Shown here: positions 1 through 11,676 of the stretch, in pieces
Position numbering within the stretch: the first letter of the stretch is position 1
Layout of the letters: the number at the start of each line of letters is the position of its first letter
Assembly: GCA_914767715.1 (NCBI GenBank)
Contig: OU612067.1
Location: forward strand, 25,208,162 to 25,272,161
Origin: Membranipora membranacea
Lineage: Eukaryota; Bryozoa; Gymnolaemata; Cheilostomatida; Membraniporidae
Direction: 5' to 3'
Length of the DNA stretch: 64,000 bases
Made by a program: the position numbers and the translations under genes
The notes under the pieces: generated by a model
What the model was told of the DNA's origin: nothing
Seen by the model: only the letters and a program-made list of their open reading frames with translations
Databases searched by the model: none

Positions 1-1163
1 CGTTATTATTATCTTATTATCCTTACTTGTCAGTCGCAGGAATAGAAGAAAGAGGTAACTTTGTTATTTCAGACATTATTAGATAACACCTTGTATCTGA
101 GGCCCGAGTTTGTAGACCCGTTAGGATGCTATGTCTTCTGTATGTTTAGTAGTTGATAATAAAGAGAGTTCATCTCATATTATTTTCCATCTAAATAATA
201 ATGTCATGTTTACTTGGTAACAGAGATCATGAAAATACTGAACCGTCCGTTCATCCAAGCGAAAGTTCATCAATACCAATGTCAAGTCTACCGATGGAGA
301 ACGAGAGAAAGCATATTAACGGTAAGTGCATCGACAGATCTGAGGATTTTGTTTTGTTACATGAGATGATAAGGATTCGGCATGACAGTTTTCTAGTGCC
401 TCATTACATTTAAGATCAAGTATAAATATTTGGTAAATTCCTACTCCAAAATGTTGATGACCACATTCGTATTGAACAGAAATTTATTTTAGCAAATGCT
501 GAAAATAATTATGCCAGTGTTGATATGGAGGTGATTACCAGTAGACCAAATATAGCCATAGTTTCACCAAACAACAGCGCTGCTGTATATGACTCGCCCC
601 ATATACCGCGTCAGAAAGTGACAGTGGATGACCAGCCAGAGGCAGATACACTTTACTCTAACAGAGAAACAATCAACCGACAGTAAGTGGGATCTACAGT
701 AATTGCCCACAAAAAAAAGAATGGGGCAGATTTTTGGTTGTGTTTGGCTTTTTATTCTGAAAGGGTGGCTTACAAGTAAGTGACAATCTAGTTGTCCCCC
801 TCCTCCGTTGATGGAGATGAGATTTCAAACTGTATATACGGCCAAATACCATATACTAATATATTTTAATATCTACTTTGTCGATCAATGACAGCATTTG
901 CATTTATGGCTGAAATGTATCTAAATGGTCCGATTTGTTTGTGCAAGGTTTCACTTCTACGTTCAAAAGTTGCTTCCACTTGGACATTGAGAAGATAACT
1001 CTAAAAATAAATCAATTTCAGGGCTCAAGAAAATGACATCACTAACATATACAGTGACATAAGGAGTGAGACAAAGAAGAAGAGACCCTCACAGGCAGCA
1101 GCTGCCGGAGTCAGCATCGTCCCGATGGAAGATAATGAGCTGTATGGTACGGGAGAACCGTGA
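1..1163 (+). CDS. Receptor copy A, 3' end (TM segment and tyrosine tail), partial
   Basis: This is the 3' part of a single-pass receptor whose 5' end lies outside the window. I read four exons: 1-54 (end of a hydrophobic segment, VIIILLSLLV, followed by basic SRRNRRKR), 224-321, 493-682 and 1022-1163 (TGA stop). All junctions are GT-AG, and the phases (2, 1, 2) match those of copy B at 52774-57872 exactly. The tail carries NYASV, VYDSP, LYSNR, IYSDI and LYGTG, which look like SH2-docking sites; YSN fits the pYxN Grb2-type pattern known in other receptors. The tail is nearly identical to that of copy B on the opposite strand, so the two are recent paralogues. The ectodomain is not visible; CUB/sushi is inferred from the family. 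No kinase domain is present, so signalling would need a partner kinase. Confidence 0.75.
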
Positions 1164-1840
1164 TCGTAGTATTTATAGCTTGAATAAGAGTGATAAGTTG
1201 ATGTGCTATATTAGATATTAAATCTCTGAGAGGATGAAATATTGTCACTTCAGAGGTGTGATTCATAAACATTATTTAGTGGAAAATTAATTATCCAAAT
1301 GCAATATTTCTCAAATCTGATTATTTGTGCTTTATCATTTTTACCCCAAAAGTATCCTATTCCTATAGATATTTTAATTTTTGTTATTATTTTGAAAGTC
1401 TTTTTTACACTCGTTCAACTCTTAATAAAACCGAAAAACTATCATATTTGAAATCGTGGGCAGTTTTGATTCTACAGTTTACAAAGGGTGCTTTCCTGTT
1501 TTTGGGAAGATTAGTAGTAGGGTGCTAAGAATGATTATATGGCTAGCGTGGCCCTGCGTCGAGCAGATCACACCAAGACACCACATGCAGTGTAATTTCA
1601 AGATATTGCCTTCTTGAGCAGCTGGCTGATTCTAGAACTAAAAGAATCCAAAAACCGTGGCCGCATGACATGACTCGGCTGATTCCTATTTATGAACATA
1701 ATACTGAAACAATTTTAAAAATGGGATATATGGACACTGCTAAAGTTTGCTTTAATACCTTACTTCTTGCTGCTGATATAATGTGTCAACTTTGGGATGA
1801 CTCTACATCACACCAGTGGCAGCACAAACCCCATTCCTAT
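1164..1840. other. Spacer between receptor A and dystroglycan-like gene
   Basis: I see no coding exon that matches either neighbour, and no recognisable promoter. The open frame starting at 1670 runs into the dystroglycan-like exon, but its first 60 or so residues resemble no domain I know. Confidence 0.4.
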
Positions 1841-1851
1841 TTGGGGGTGGT

Positions 1852-1932
1852 GAGATGGCGCAATCGGTTAGCGCGCTTGCTATTCACTGCCGAGGCCGCA
1901 GGAGTTGTGGGTTCGAGTCCCACTGTGGGAGC
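1852..1932 (+). repeat. tRNA-derived SINE head
   Basis: An A-box-like stretch (TGGCGCAATCGGTTAGCGCG, from 1856) and a B box (GGTTCGAGTCC, 1910-1920) lie at tRNA-like spacing. The D arm and T arm fold (GTGGG/CCCAC). The 5' acceptor strand does not pair with the 3' end, so this is a tRNA-derived SINE or decayed tRNA and not a working tRNA gene. It ends directly beside the first visible dystroglycan-like exon, and the reading frame is open through it. Confidence 0.6.
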
Positions 1933-4900
1933 TTTCATTGTTGATTGTATAGATAGCAATAGTCTGACTACACACACTCCGATCTCAATCACCGTCTCTA
2001 CCGACCAACTTATTAAGGTATCAAATCAGTTTAGAATGGAGATCAGGACGGACTATATATTGTTTACTAGAGAGCTTGAGCATACACTGTGGTGGGCTGG
2101 AAACCTAACTCAGCACTTCAACCAAACTACTGAGTCAGTCACTGTGCTCAGTGTGGAGAGATCCGAGTTACCAGGGATCGTCATTACATGGTCAAATAAC
2201 ACGATAAACAATATAAACCCTCCATATACTTGTCCACTAGCACAGATCCATGAGTTATTCGCGGTACTAAGAGAGGAAAGTTTGAGGACATCCCTTAATC
2301 AGTACCTTATAATATCACAGTCTCTCAGTCTACAAGGGATATGTGAGGGTTTCACAACTAGCACCACAACACAGAGTACAAGTACTAGTCCCACCACAAG
2401 TACAACAACAACTACAACACCTACCACTACAACTACTCCAACCACAACAACAACACCTACAACTACACCTAGTACAACATCAACAACCACTCCAACCACT
2501 ACTGTAACTACAAGTAAGTCTTTTTATACATCAGATATCTTTTCTGTTAGTAACTGGTGCAGGTGTGTCTAAGTTTATTCTCTGTGCATTATTAGAGTTA
2601 TATGACATAATCAACCTACCAATTTGATGTTCTCCTTTGAATTGCTTATTAAACAAGCTTGGTGCTGAAGCAAAGTCGGGAATTTTAAACACAACAAATT
2701 GTCGAGTTGTCTTTGCGTTTCGTTATTATTCATTTTCTCGTATTGCAGCCACACCGAGCCCGTACCCCTCAGTAGCTAACCCTCTCCCACCGCTCACAGT
2801 CTTCTCTGGTATATACTTTGAGTATCTGATACCTGCTGACACATTCACAGATCTCCGGGATGAGAGGCTGACTCTACAGCTACTTTCTAATGATAATCAG
2901 GTTAGTATGTTTGTGAGTTGTCTTCCCACTTTAAGTAGTAAGAAAACTTTGTAATGGACTGTCTTGACCATCAGACTCGAACATTACACTAAGCGTCCAA
3001 GAATTTTTCATTAGTTGCCGGATCTCAGGAGAAGTTTTAGAAGACTTATAATATATCAAATTGCCTGCACTTGTTGTCACTCCAATTCTACAGGGTGATA
3101 AACTCCAAATACAGGCAATTTGTAAAAAACCTCATCTAATACATAGACTTTTAGAATGTATTGTATCACCTCTCCAAAGTTTATTCAAGTTCATTTTGTA
3201 TTACAGGGTCTTCCACAGAATTCTTGGCTGCAGTTTAACATTCTCACGCAAACAGTATCTGGAGTAGCTGTGGAACCTTACTGGGATAGCTCGCCTGTCA
3301 CCAACTACACCATCCAGGCTACAGACAGTGACGGGCTTACAGTGACCACCCCTTTCACAGTCATAGTTAGCCTTAGCAACCTGCTCCGAGTATCTCACTC
3401 ACTCAGTATGACTATAGTTACAGACTATGCTCTGTTTAGCAGTGAACTTACCCATGCCCTTATATGGCTTGGTGATGTCACCGCCTACTTTTCACAGCCC
3501 CTGGATGATGTCACACTGCTGGGGGTGGAGCCTCATCCAACAAGGGGTGTGGTTATCTCATGGAGTAATAACACTATAAACAGTATTGATCCTCCTTACA
3601 CCTGCCCTCTTGAGATAATCTATGAGTTATTTGATAGAGTGAATGAGGAGGCGTTCAAAGCGTCTCTCAATCAGTACCTTATCTCCTCACAGACTCTCAG
3701 TCTACAAGGAATATGTGAGGGTTTCACAACAAGCACCACAACACAGAGTACAAGTACTAGTACTACCACAAAAACAACAACAACTACAACTCCTACCACT
3801 ACAACTACTCCAACCACAACAACAACGCCTACAACCACTACTAGTAAGTGAACCTACTATCTTATATTTGATATCAATCATGTTGATGCTAGAACATGGG
3901 TGGATTGTTGGTATACCGTCTGATATAACAATGATGTGATGTAAATCATTGTGCCCCTTTAACTCTTGCACACCCATTCTGTCCGACAACTCGTTGCGCT
4001 GATGATTCTAGGTATAATCTTAGTTCAGCAATTAATTAAAGTATTGCTCTCTGCTGTATATATTTTCACCATTTTTTTTCATATTGTAGCCACCCCAAAC
4101 CCCTTACCTGTGGTGAGCTCACCTATACCACCTCTGACAGTAGAGGAAGGTGTGTACTTTGAGTACACTATACCGGAGAACACGTTCACTGATATACAGG
4201 ATGGTAATACCAGACAACTTACCCTGCAACTACTCAATAGTAACGATCAGGTTAGTATACAAGTTCTCTCTGTTCTCGGTCATGAGCTGATGCATAGTTC
4301 ATTTATTTATTATTTGATCAGGTCTCATAATGAGGATGTTCTATTTTCATCTTGGGCATGTGAAACAAATGTAGACAACTCCAAGTTTGGGAGTCTTGTT
4401 TCTGAATAAGCCTCTCTTTATAATAAAATGAAGTCAAAGGATGTGTTTGTGTTAATTGTGGTTGAACGCTTGATAAATAAAAATGTAATTAACATAGTTT
4501 TAATATGCAAGTTGAAAGCCCACTTTTAGAGTAAAGATACCCCTATATTTCTCACACTTTGTCTTCTGACCCTTTGTCAATGATCTCAATGCCTCAAAAT
4601 ACTGACTATCCAGGTCGTTTTTTAACCATGTAGGATTATGGTGTATATTTAATATTACAGATGTTACCTAAGAGCACATGGATACAGCTGGATGCTCCCC
4701 GTCAGACTCTGTACGGTGTGGCAGTCACTCCTCTCTGGAGTGGAGCTGCCGTATCAGACTACAGGCTGAGAGCGATAGACTCTAACGATAACTCAGTCAC
4801 TGCTGAAATATCTGTGATCGTCAGCTCAGCTAACCTTCTGAGAGTCAGCCATGCATTTGAGATGAGAATCGTCACTGACTATACCCTGTTCACTAGTGAG

Positions 4901-7102
4901 CTCTCACACACCCTCTGGTGGCTCGGTAACGTTACACGTCTCTCAGGAGCAGATAAATCCTCCGTCACACTAGCTGGAGTCACGGAAGGCTCTGTTATTA
5001 TTAGCTGGTCTAACAACACTATCAGCAGTATAGAGCCGCCTTACCGCTGTCCTGGTGCTGAGATCTACAGACAGTATGATGTGATAAGCGGGGGCGGTCT
5101 GCTGGCCAGCCTGTCTCAGTATGAGATCAGTTCAGTAGATCTGAAGCTTATCAGAGTTTGTAGTGAATATACTACTAGTACCACAACACAAAGTACTACA
5201 GTTACTACAACACCCACAACATCAACTCCTACAACCACCACACCTACGACTACTACATCGACTACTACTACTAGTGAGTGTTAGAATATGATACATTGTC
5301 AATAGCATATTGGACATGAGGTATGCAAGTGAAATTTACATTAAAAGATTGGGATAATATTGTGACCATATTTTACCAATTTTCAGATAATAAAGTCTCA
5401 ATTTCTTACTGCTTGATCCTTGTTTAGTGTGCATAGTCCTTGCATTAATCAATCGCACTGATAATCCACCACAGGTCTCTTATCAGTCATATTTTTTTCT
5501 AGATTTTTCTTATGACAGTCCTAGCTTTGAGCACTTTATGATAATATAATATTTGGTCAATTTTGTTTTATAGCGACACCCCCAGTATTCCCAGTAGTTC
5601 TCAATCCTGTACCGACACAGACATGGTCTGCTGGCATATATAGGGAGTATACAGTACCTGAGAGTACATTCTATGATTATCAGGATGGTCCGACTCGTAG
5701 CCTCAATCTTACTCTGCTCGACTCTAATGGGATTGTGAGTATGCAGGCAGTTAGCCAGGGTTCCATGACTGCTGCTCTACCAGTTTAATTGTTTGGTAGA
5801 TGCCCTTTTATGTGATAACATGGTTACATCGCTGGTCACTGTTTAGTGTATACAAATCAAAATAAAAATGTCATCGTCCATCTGATTGGGTTCAGTTGTG
5901 GTTGTTCTTTTTCAAACAATGCAAGGTACAATGAGATAACGGTTGTATCCCCCAAGTAGTTTTTAATGATGAATATTTACCGCCAACCCACAAATAATTA
6001 AGCATATGAATTTTTCGCAAAAGTATGAATGCTTGCCCTGTTGGTGGTAGACAACTCCATGTTTATTTGACATTGTCTGCAGGTATTACAGCGTACTAAC
6101 TGGCTTCAGTTTGATGTTCAGAGACAGAGTCTATACGGTACTCCTGTAAGTCCATACTACACCGGACCAACTAACCAAACATATATACTCAGAGCTAGAG
6201 ACGGTGCGGGGCTCTACACAAACACCCCTATCGCCATACTGATAGATTTAGAATCTCTGGCTACAGTTTCACACATGTTTGTCATGACAATCGTCACTGA
6301 TCTAACTCTGTTTACGAGAGAAGCTCAGCACATCGACTGGTGGATTGGAAACGTTACGCAATACTTTAATTCTGCAAAATCTGATATTACATTGGTGGAT
6401 ATTACTGGAGAGTTTCTCACCATCAGATGGAGTAATAACACTATAAAGTCACCTTATACTTGCCCTATAGAAGATATAAGATCCTTATATCAGAGACTCA
6501 ACAATAACTTTGTATCCTCACTACCACAATATCTCATTCAGAGTATCAATTTAGAGTTAGTTGGGATCTGCGCTGGTTTTCCTGTTTTCCCAACTACTAC
6601 ACAGAAACCAATCGATCCGACCACTACTCAGCAGTTAACTACTACCACACAGAAAGTGACCAGTACCTCTCTCACCACCAGCCCTGAGCCTCAGGGCACC
6701 ACACAGGGTTCTAGGGGGGTGAGGACGCGCGACCCGCTGTTAGCTCAGAAGATAGCGATACCTCTAGTTATCTTGTTGATTTTACTGATAGTAGTTATTA
6801 TCGCTGTCGTTGTGCTCCGCAGCAGACAGAAGTACCGAGGAAAGTCGAGACTAGATGGGGGTGAGGACCAGCTGTACAGACCTCGAGCTCCGGTCCTCCC
6901 GGAGCAGGAGGATGACGACCCAGACTCTCCTTTTAATGACCTATACGAGGACGAGGGAATCATCAACGATACTTTCTTCCCTGGTCCATCCCCAGAGCCT
7001 AAACACAAAGCTCCGCCCCCTAAATACATGACCCCGCCTCCTTATCCATACCAGCCATCTGCTGATAGGATGAGAGGCACTACTAATGAAGTAATGATGT
7101 GA
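1926..7102 (+). CDS. Dystroglycan-like protein with four tandem alpha-type modules
   Basis: Dystroglycan links the extracellular matrix to dystrophin through the plasma membrane. Exons: about 1926-2513, 2749-2900, 3207-3843, 4090-4250, 4661-5273, 5574-5734 and 6083-7102. Each full module has a cadherin-like dystroglycan (CADG) half (NSWLQFN ... ATDSDGLTV), then a domain holding the signature VVISWSNNT ... CP, which matches the second domain of alpha-dystroglycan (EWTNNT ... CP), then a Thr/Ser-rich mucin linker. The first module is partial. The last exon adds a 24-residue hydrophobic segment, a basic stop-transfer run, an acidic cytoplasmic region and a C-terminal PPPKY/PPPY cluster, like the dystrophin WW-binding end of beta-dystroglycan. 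Modules are symmetric phase-1 cassettes. I find no signal peptide or start codon; the 5' end is missing or altered beside a SINE. A proteolytic SEA-like domain before the membrane is not evident. Confidence 0.8.
2355..2513 (+). repeat. Thr-rich mucin-type repeat tract in module 0
   Basis: ACA/ACT/ACC-rich simple repeat encoding TTT and PTTT runs. Similar tracts lie at 3725-3843, 5165-5273 and 6588-6700, one per module. They would form O-glycosylated stalks. Confidence 0.8.
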
Positions 7103-8254
7103 GTCATCCGTCTCTACTTCTAATCATCAGCATTTATACTGTTATGAATTATCACTTTTCTATTTGCATAATGGATCTGCCAATATTTTTCTACTTTTGT
7201 ATTCTCTTGTTATTGCCACACGTATTGTAATGTTCATGTTTTGAACAAAACCGGCCCCCAAACATTCTGCCTTTGCAAAATTCAATGTTTCAGTTTTATT
7301 TACTGCTAAACTGGGATATTATGAACGCATAATGCATCGCACTTCCATTGCTAGTTTACACAGTATACACATATATTATTATAGCCTCATAATCAGCATA
7401 ATGTATTGGTCAAAGCAGGGAGGGAGGGAGGGTCAAAGATCTGAATTTATATTTTTATTATTACTATTATTATGAATACTGGTAGTTTTTGTTGTTGTAA
7501 GCTTTAAGCCGTCCGTCCGTATACTAAGCAATCTCGATCAGGATACTCATAATGTGCAATAGAATAAGCACCCTGTTCAAATAGCACGCTGGATCTTCTA
7601 ATCAGCAACAGCCCTGTATATATATTATGTTGTATTTAATTGTTCTTGTGTTTTTCTGGAACAATGATAAATATACTTTGGCTGTTTTCTTTCATTTTTG
7701 AATTAATCATAATACCATCAAACGACTTAATTTGTGGCTCTTCAGCATTCCCAATGGACTTCGGTAGTTTTTTTTGTAGATGTTTATACAAATTGTTGTA
7801 ATATGTTGGCTTTGCCTTCCACTTTTAGGCTTGGTATGCAATTGTGGCCTTCTCAGACTTAGTTATCTGTATTTTTTTCTGTTTACTATAATACATGGTG
7901 ATATTATTATGATACCGGACTGAACCGTCTGTGTAGAGTATAGCTTGTATTCATTACAATAAAATAGATTTTGAGTCCTTTTTTTTGTCACTAAATTCGA
8001 ACAAATATTATGTGGTAATGCACTGAAAGCTGGGGATTTATGTTCTCTCGGTTCTCTGATCATGCTAAGTAGTCAGTGTCTGGTACACATCGATAACATA
8101 GGCAGCTCATACAAACAATCCAAAGGATATCGTAGAAAGGTATTTACTCTAATTCAGTCTTTCATCTCTTTATCCCGGAATCTAGTATAATATGTGTTCC
8201 ACAGATCATGATTGTCATACTGGACTCTCACTCTAGAGTCTGTCTCTGTTTCGT
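7103..8254. other. 3' UTR of dystroglycan-like gene and convergent spacer
   Basis: AT-rich DNA without a convincing ORF. It contains short GGGA repeats near 7418-7434. It separates two convergent genes, so it should hold both polyadenylation regions. Confidence 0.5.
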
Positions 8255-11200
8255 CTATAACGCAGTGATAGGTGTTGTCTCAGAGTCTACAAACATGTCT
8301 CCACAGTCCGTCGTTTTCTCTGCAGGCGGTCTGAGGTTTGTACTTGTGTCAGAGAACTCCTGCATACTTTCAGTCAGCTCAGTCGTCTCCCCTGGATCAT
8401 AGTAATCCTCCCCACTGCCTTTCTGGTCATCATTTATGTTCGTGGTCTCCTGTCTGCACATATCCCCTGCTGGAGCATCAGAAAACTCATCTTCATCAAC
8501 AATAACCTTCAAAGAGTCCTCAAACTCTGAGATTTCCTCTGATTTTTGAGTGATCTCTTGTGATGAGAGGTAATATCTCTCTGTTACAGGGGCGCTCACT
8601 GAAGCATCTGTGTACACATCGCCTTTTACTTGTGCAGCTTCAACAAACTGCTCTTTTACATTGCATGATTCCGTCACTGGTCCTGGAGCATCGGTAAACA
8701 ACTCATTGTTCACTCTAGGTGACTCTGCATTCTTAAAGTTAGATTCCTTGGTCTCATGGAGTGTCCCTGTTGGATTTATAAGTGGTTGGGCGTCTGCAAA
8801 GCTATCTGCTCGAGTCAAATTTGCAGGAGCATTGATGAAAGATTCTGTGATCAGCTTGCTTACATTGAGTAGTGATGTTGACGCGTCAGTGTAGCTAGCA
8901 TCAATTTCAAGTTTGGATGTGCTGGATGGCTTGGTCTTGTTATGTAACACATATCCGATGGGAGCATCAGTAAAAGTATCTCTCTCAGGTGTCAAACTCA
9001 CTTCTGCATCTCTTAACTGATATGATTCTGGAGTGTTCTCTGCGAGAGGACTGTCCACAAACTGTTCTTCCCCGAGCTTGCTCCCGTGTTGGCTTTTAAC
9101 TGGCATCGGTGCCTCATGGTATACCTCTGTGGGTACAGACAGTGTAGTAGAGACTTTAGTAGAACTATGGCCATCTCCATAAACAATATTCTCAGCTAGG
9201 CTCATTCCGTTAGCCATAGAGAAAACTTCAATACTGCCGGATACTGTTGGTTCTGTTCCAACTTCATTTGGAGTTGCTTTTACTGTTGGTAAACCAACAT
9301 CTGTAAACTCCTCAAGAAGAAGTAGGTCTGAATCTTGCTTCCTCTTGCTGGTGGTGGGCTGCATTGGAGTCACCAGATCCGACTCACAGCTTATCACATC
9401 ATTTTCTGTAGACACCTGGCTTACTATCTCTATCAGTGAAATCATAGCTTCCTCTGATTTATCTCCCCCCGATATTAACATTTTTCATCTCATCGAATTG
9501 CACACTCTCCTCTTTTATTACCTCCAAACGATGATGATTTCCCTCACTCTGGTCCTGGTTTTGTTCTGATTGAGATGGTAGCTTGTTAAAACTGTTATCA
9601 GGTGGAGCCTGGTTTCTGATTTCATCCTCCCCATCAGTTAGATGGCCTAAAATTTTAGAATCAGAGTTCGAGATGATTGGACTATTTTCTTGAGTCTGCA
9701 GCTGATCAGTCCACAAGAGCTTCTCTAACGGATCCTGTGAGTGAAGATCCAGACGCTCACTTGTTCTGTGCAGATGATCCTTGTTACTGGACTTAGCTGT
9801 GACCAGCTGCAGTCTCGTGGAACTTTTTTCTGTTAGGGCCAAGTCATCTAAAACAATAAAACATCTAAATAAGACATATAATATAAATAAGACATCTGAT
9901 CTGATATATAAGTTAAAATACAAACCTGTGTTTATGAACTCAAATCGCTAGTGATGATAACTTCTATTTAATATTGCTGATTCATATCTCGTAGGAATGT
10001 TAATTTACCTGCACCATTTCACCTTCACTTTGATTAGAGCAATAACTACAGCTGCAGCTGGTATCTCCTGCAGTTTTACTTCCCTTATTACATCTCTCAT
10101 TCTCCTCATCCAGGTGTGGGGTGTACATTGCAGCACTCTTACTTTCATCCTCGTTTGTGCGATGCTCTAAGGCTAGCTTGATCTGATTTGCTACAATCTT
10201 GTGGGCTTCTTTCTCAAGCCTTAGAGATAAATCCGAAAGCTCTATCTGACTATCATGCTGTGAATTACACTGATGGCTTTCTGACTTAGTGTTTTCTAAT
10301 GTCTTTGAGATTTTTTCAGCTACTTGCCGGTCTACATCATCTTTGTCTTCTTGTTTGTTAAAGTCTTTTGATTTGTCATCTGGTTCTTGCAAACATTCTC
10401 CACTTTGTGCAGATTGGCATTCCAATTCAGTTGATGAGTCTATAACGAGTTCTTGTAGTGCCTGGCTCACTGATGGTGTGTGTCTGTCCCTTGAGCCAGA
10501 GCGGGATCGGCGTTTATTTGAAGTTGTTGTACTTCGCAAGTTTGTGCCTTCGTGTGCTTGTTTCTCAGCAGCTATAACAGTTAATTCACCGAATGCATCA
10601 ACTACAAAAGAAAATAACACTAATAAGAAGAACCGTAAAGGCCCTAATAAATACATCATTAGGTCTACTTAGATTTTCTCAGGACAGGTTTGCTCCCCAT
10701 CGCCGAATGGCAATGTAATTTTGCAAAAATTGAAAACTAATATCGAACTAGTTATCGCTTCGCCATCAAATCAGACGGAACAAATTTTTATATGTATTGT
10801 CCATCCTTCACCATATTACAATTCATCTATCAGTTATGAAAGGGATCATGGACCAGTTGCAAGGGACGGGTGCGTGCAGACTATAAGAGTGTTGTGAAGT
10901 CTTGAGATGTTGTGCGCAGTCTTTGGGCTTATTCGTAAACCAATGTCTTTTCACACAACAAAAAAAAGGACATAGATGGAGATCAAGACACCTTTGATTT
11001 TATGCAACTAATTTTATGTATCGTTCCGAACTGGTTTAATTTTGTAATGCATGCATTCGATTTAATGCTGAAGGCATGTCAATATCAATCATAGGTTACA
11101 AGGTAAATGCTGGTTTGTTACAGAGCTCAGACTCTCAGTATGTGATGCTGACCACACCAACTATAAGATAGCGTATAATTACGCACATTTTGACATATGC

Positions 11201-11676
11201 GGTTCTTCTTGGAGATCATTCAGGGATGGAAAGCCAATATTTGGTTTCTCCCCATCATCTTTCACCGTTTGGTCTGCAGAGGAAAAATGTATTACATGAG
11301 TTCAGGCTCGAAGGGTCATGTGGCTGAATTCATATTTTGACATTGCCTTGTGTTTGGCCAATTATTGGAATAATACATTTTACCTTGCACCATCAACGCC
11401 TTAAACCACAAGGGTAAAATGCCAATCTTGCTGTAAATGATCGGTGCATTTCATATGTATATCTCTATTTGCGAGGGAGTGTCTAAGTGTATCACAATGA
11501 GCGATTTTAGTCCAATGTACCCGGCAACTAATATCTGAGTAATAAACTGAACCGAACAGTTTACCTTTAGCCGGGTTGTGAAGATTAAGCTGTTCTCTTG
11601 GTTCGACTTTACATCCAATAATCTTCCCATCTCGATTTCCGGTCAAATCGCTAATATTCTGGTCTTCGGTCGCCAT
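8255..11676 (-). CDS. Unrecognised protein with about 13 F-x-D-A-P (FFAT-like) motifs
   Basis: I do not recognise the family. Model: exon 1 11676-11565 (start MATEDQNISDL), exon 2 11273-11187, exon 3 10601-10023 (or to 10009), exon 4 9847-8255. Phases agree when the donor after 10023 is used, giving about 789 residues if one extra base in a run of six C at 9465-9470 is discounted. That run splits exon 4 into two overlapping frames. The protein is acidic and probably disordered, with no signal peptide. Its C-terminal 400 residues repeat EFTDV, QFVDS, TFTDAP, SYTDAS, SFINAP, SFADAQ, NFKNAE, LFTDAP, QFVEAA, VYTDAS, EFSDAP, EFSDTS and MFVDSE, spaced 15-60 residues apart, often after acidic residues. 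This resembles the FFAT core (E-F-F-D-A-x-E), which binds ER VAP proteins. Function as a VAP-binding scaffold is inference. Exon 3 contains a Lys/Glu-rich helix (LRLEKEAHKIVANQIKLALE). Confidence 0.6.
9465..9470 (-). other. Homopolymer frameshift within exon 4
   Basis: Upstream frame ends a few codons after this six-base run (G on the coding strand) and the downstream frame continues with DKSEEAM. Removing one base would join them. It is either an assembly indel or a real mutation. Confidence 0.65.

Noticed and set aside
1325-1528. ORF of 67 codons
   Set aside because: AT-rich, Phe/Tyr-rich translation with no domain; lies after receptor A's stop.
1852-1932. Functional tRNA gene
   Set aside because: A and B boxes are present but the acceptor strands do not pair and the anticodon arm is irregular; SINE-derived is more likely.
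2299-2499. Val-rich minus-strand ORF
   Set aside because: It is the antisense of the Thr-rich mucin repeat.
10602-10659. Signal peptide MMYLLGPLRFFLLVLFSFV for the F-x-D-A-P gene
   Set aside because: This stretch ends at a good acceptor (TTTTGTAG) and exons 1-2 upstream fit in phase, so it is intron read-through.
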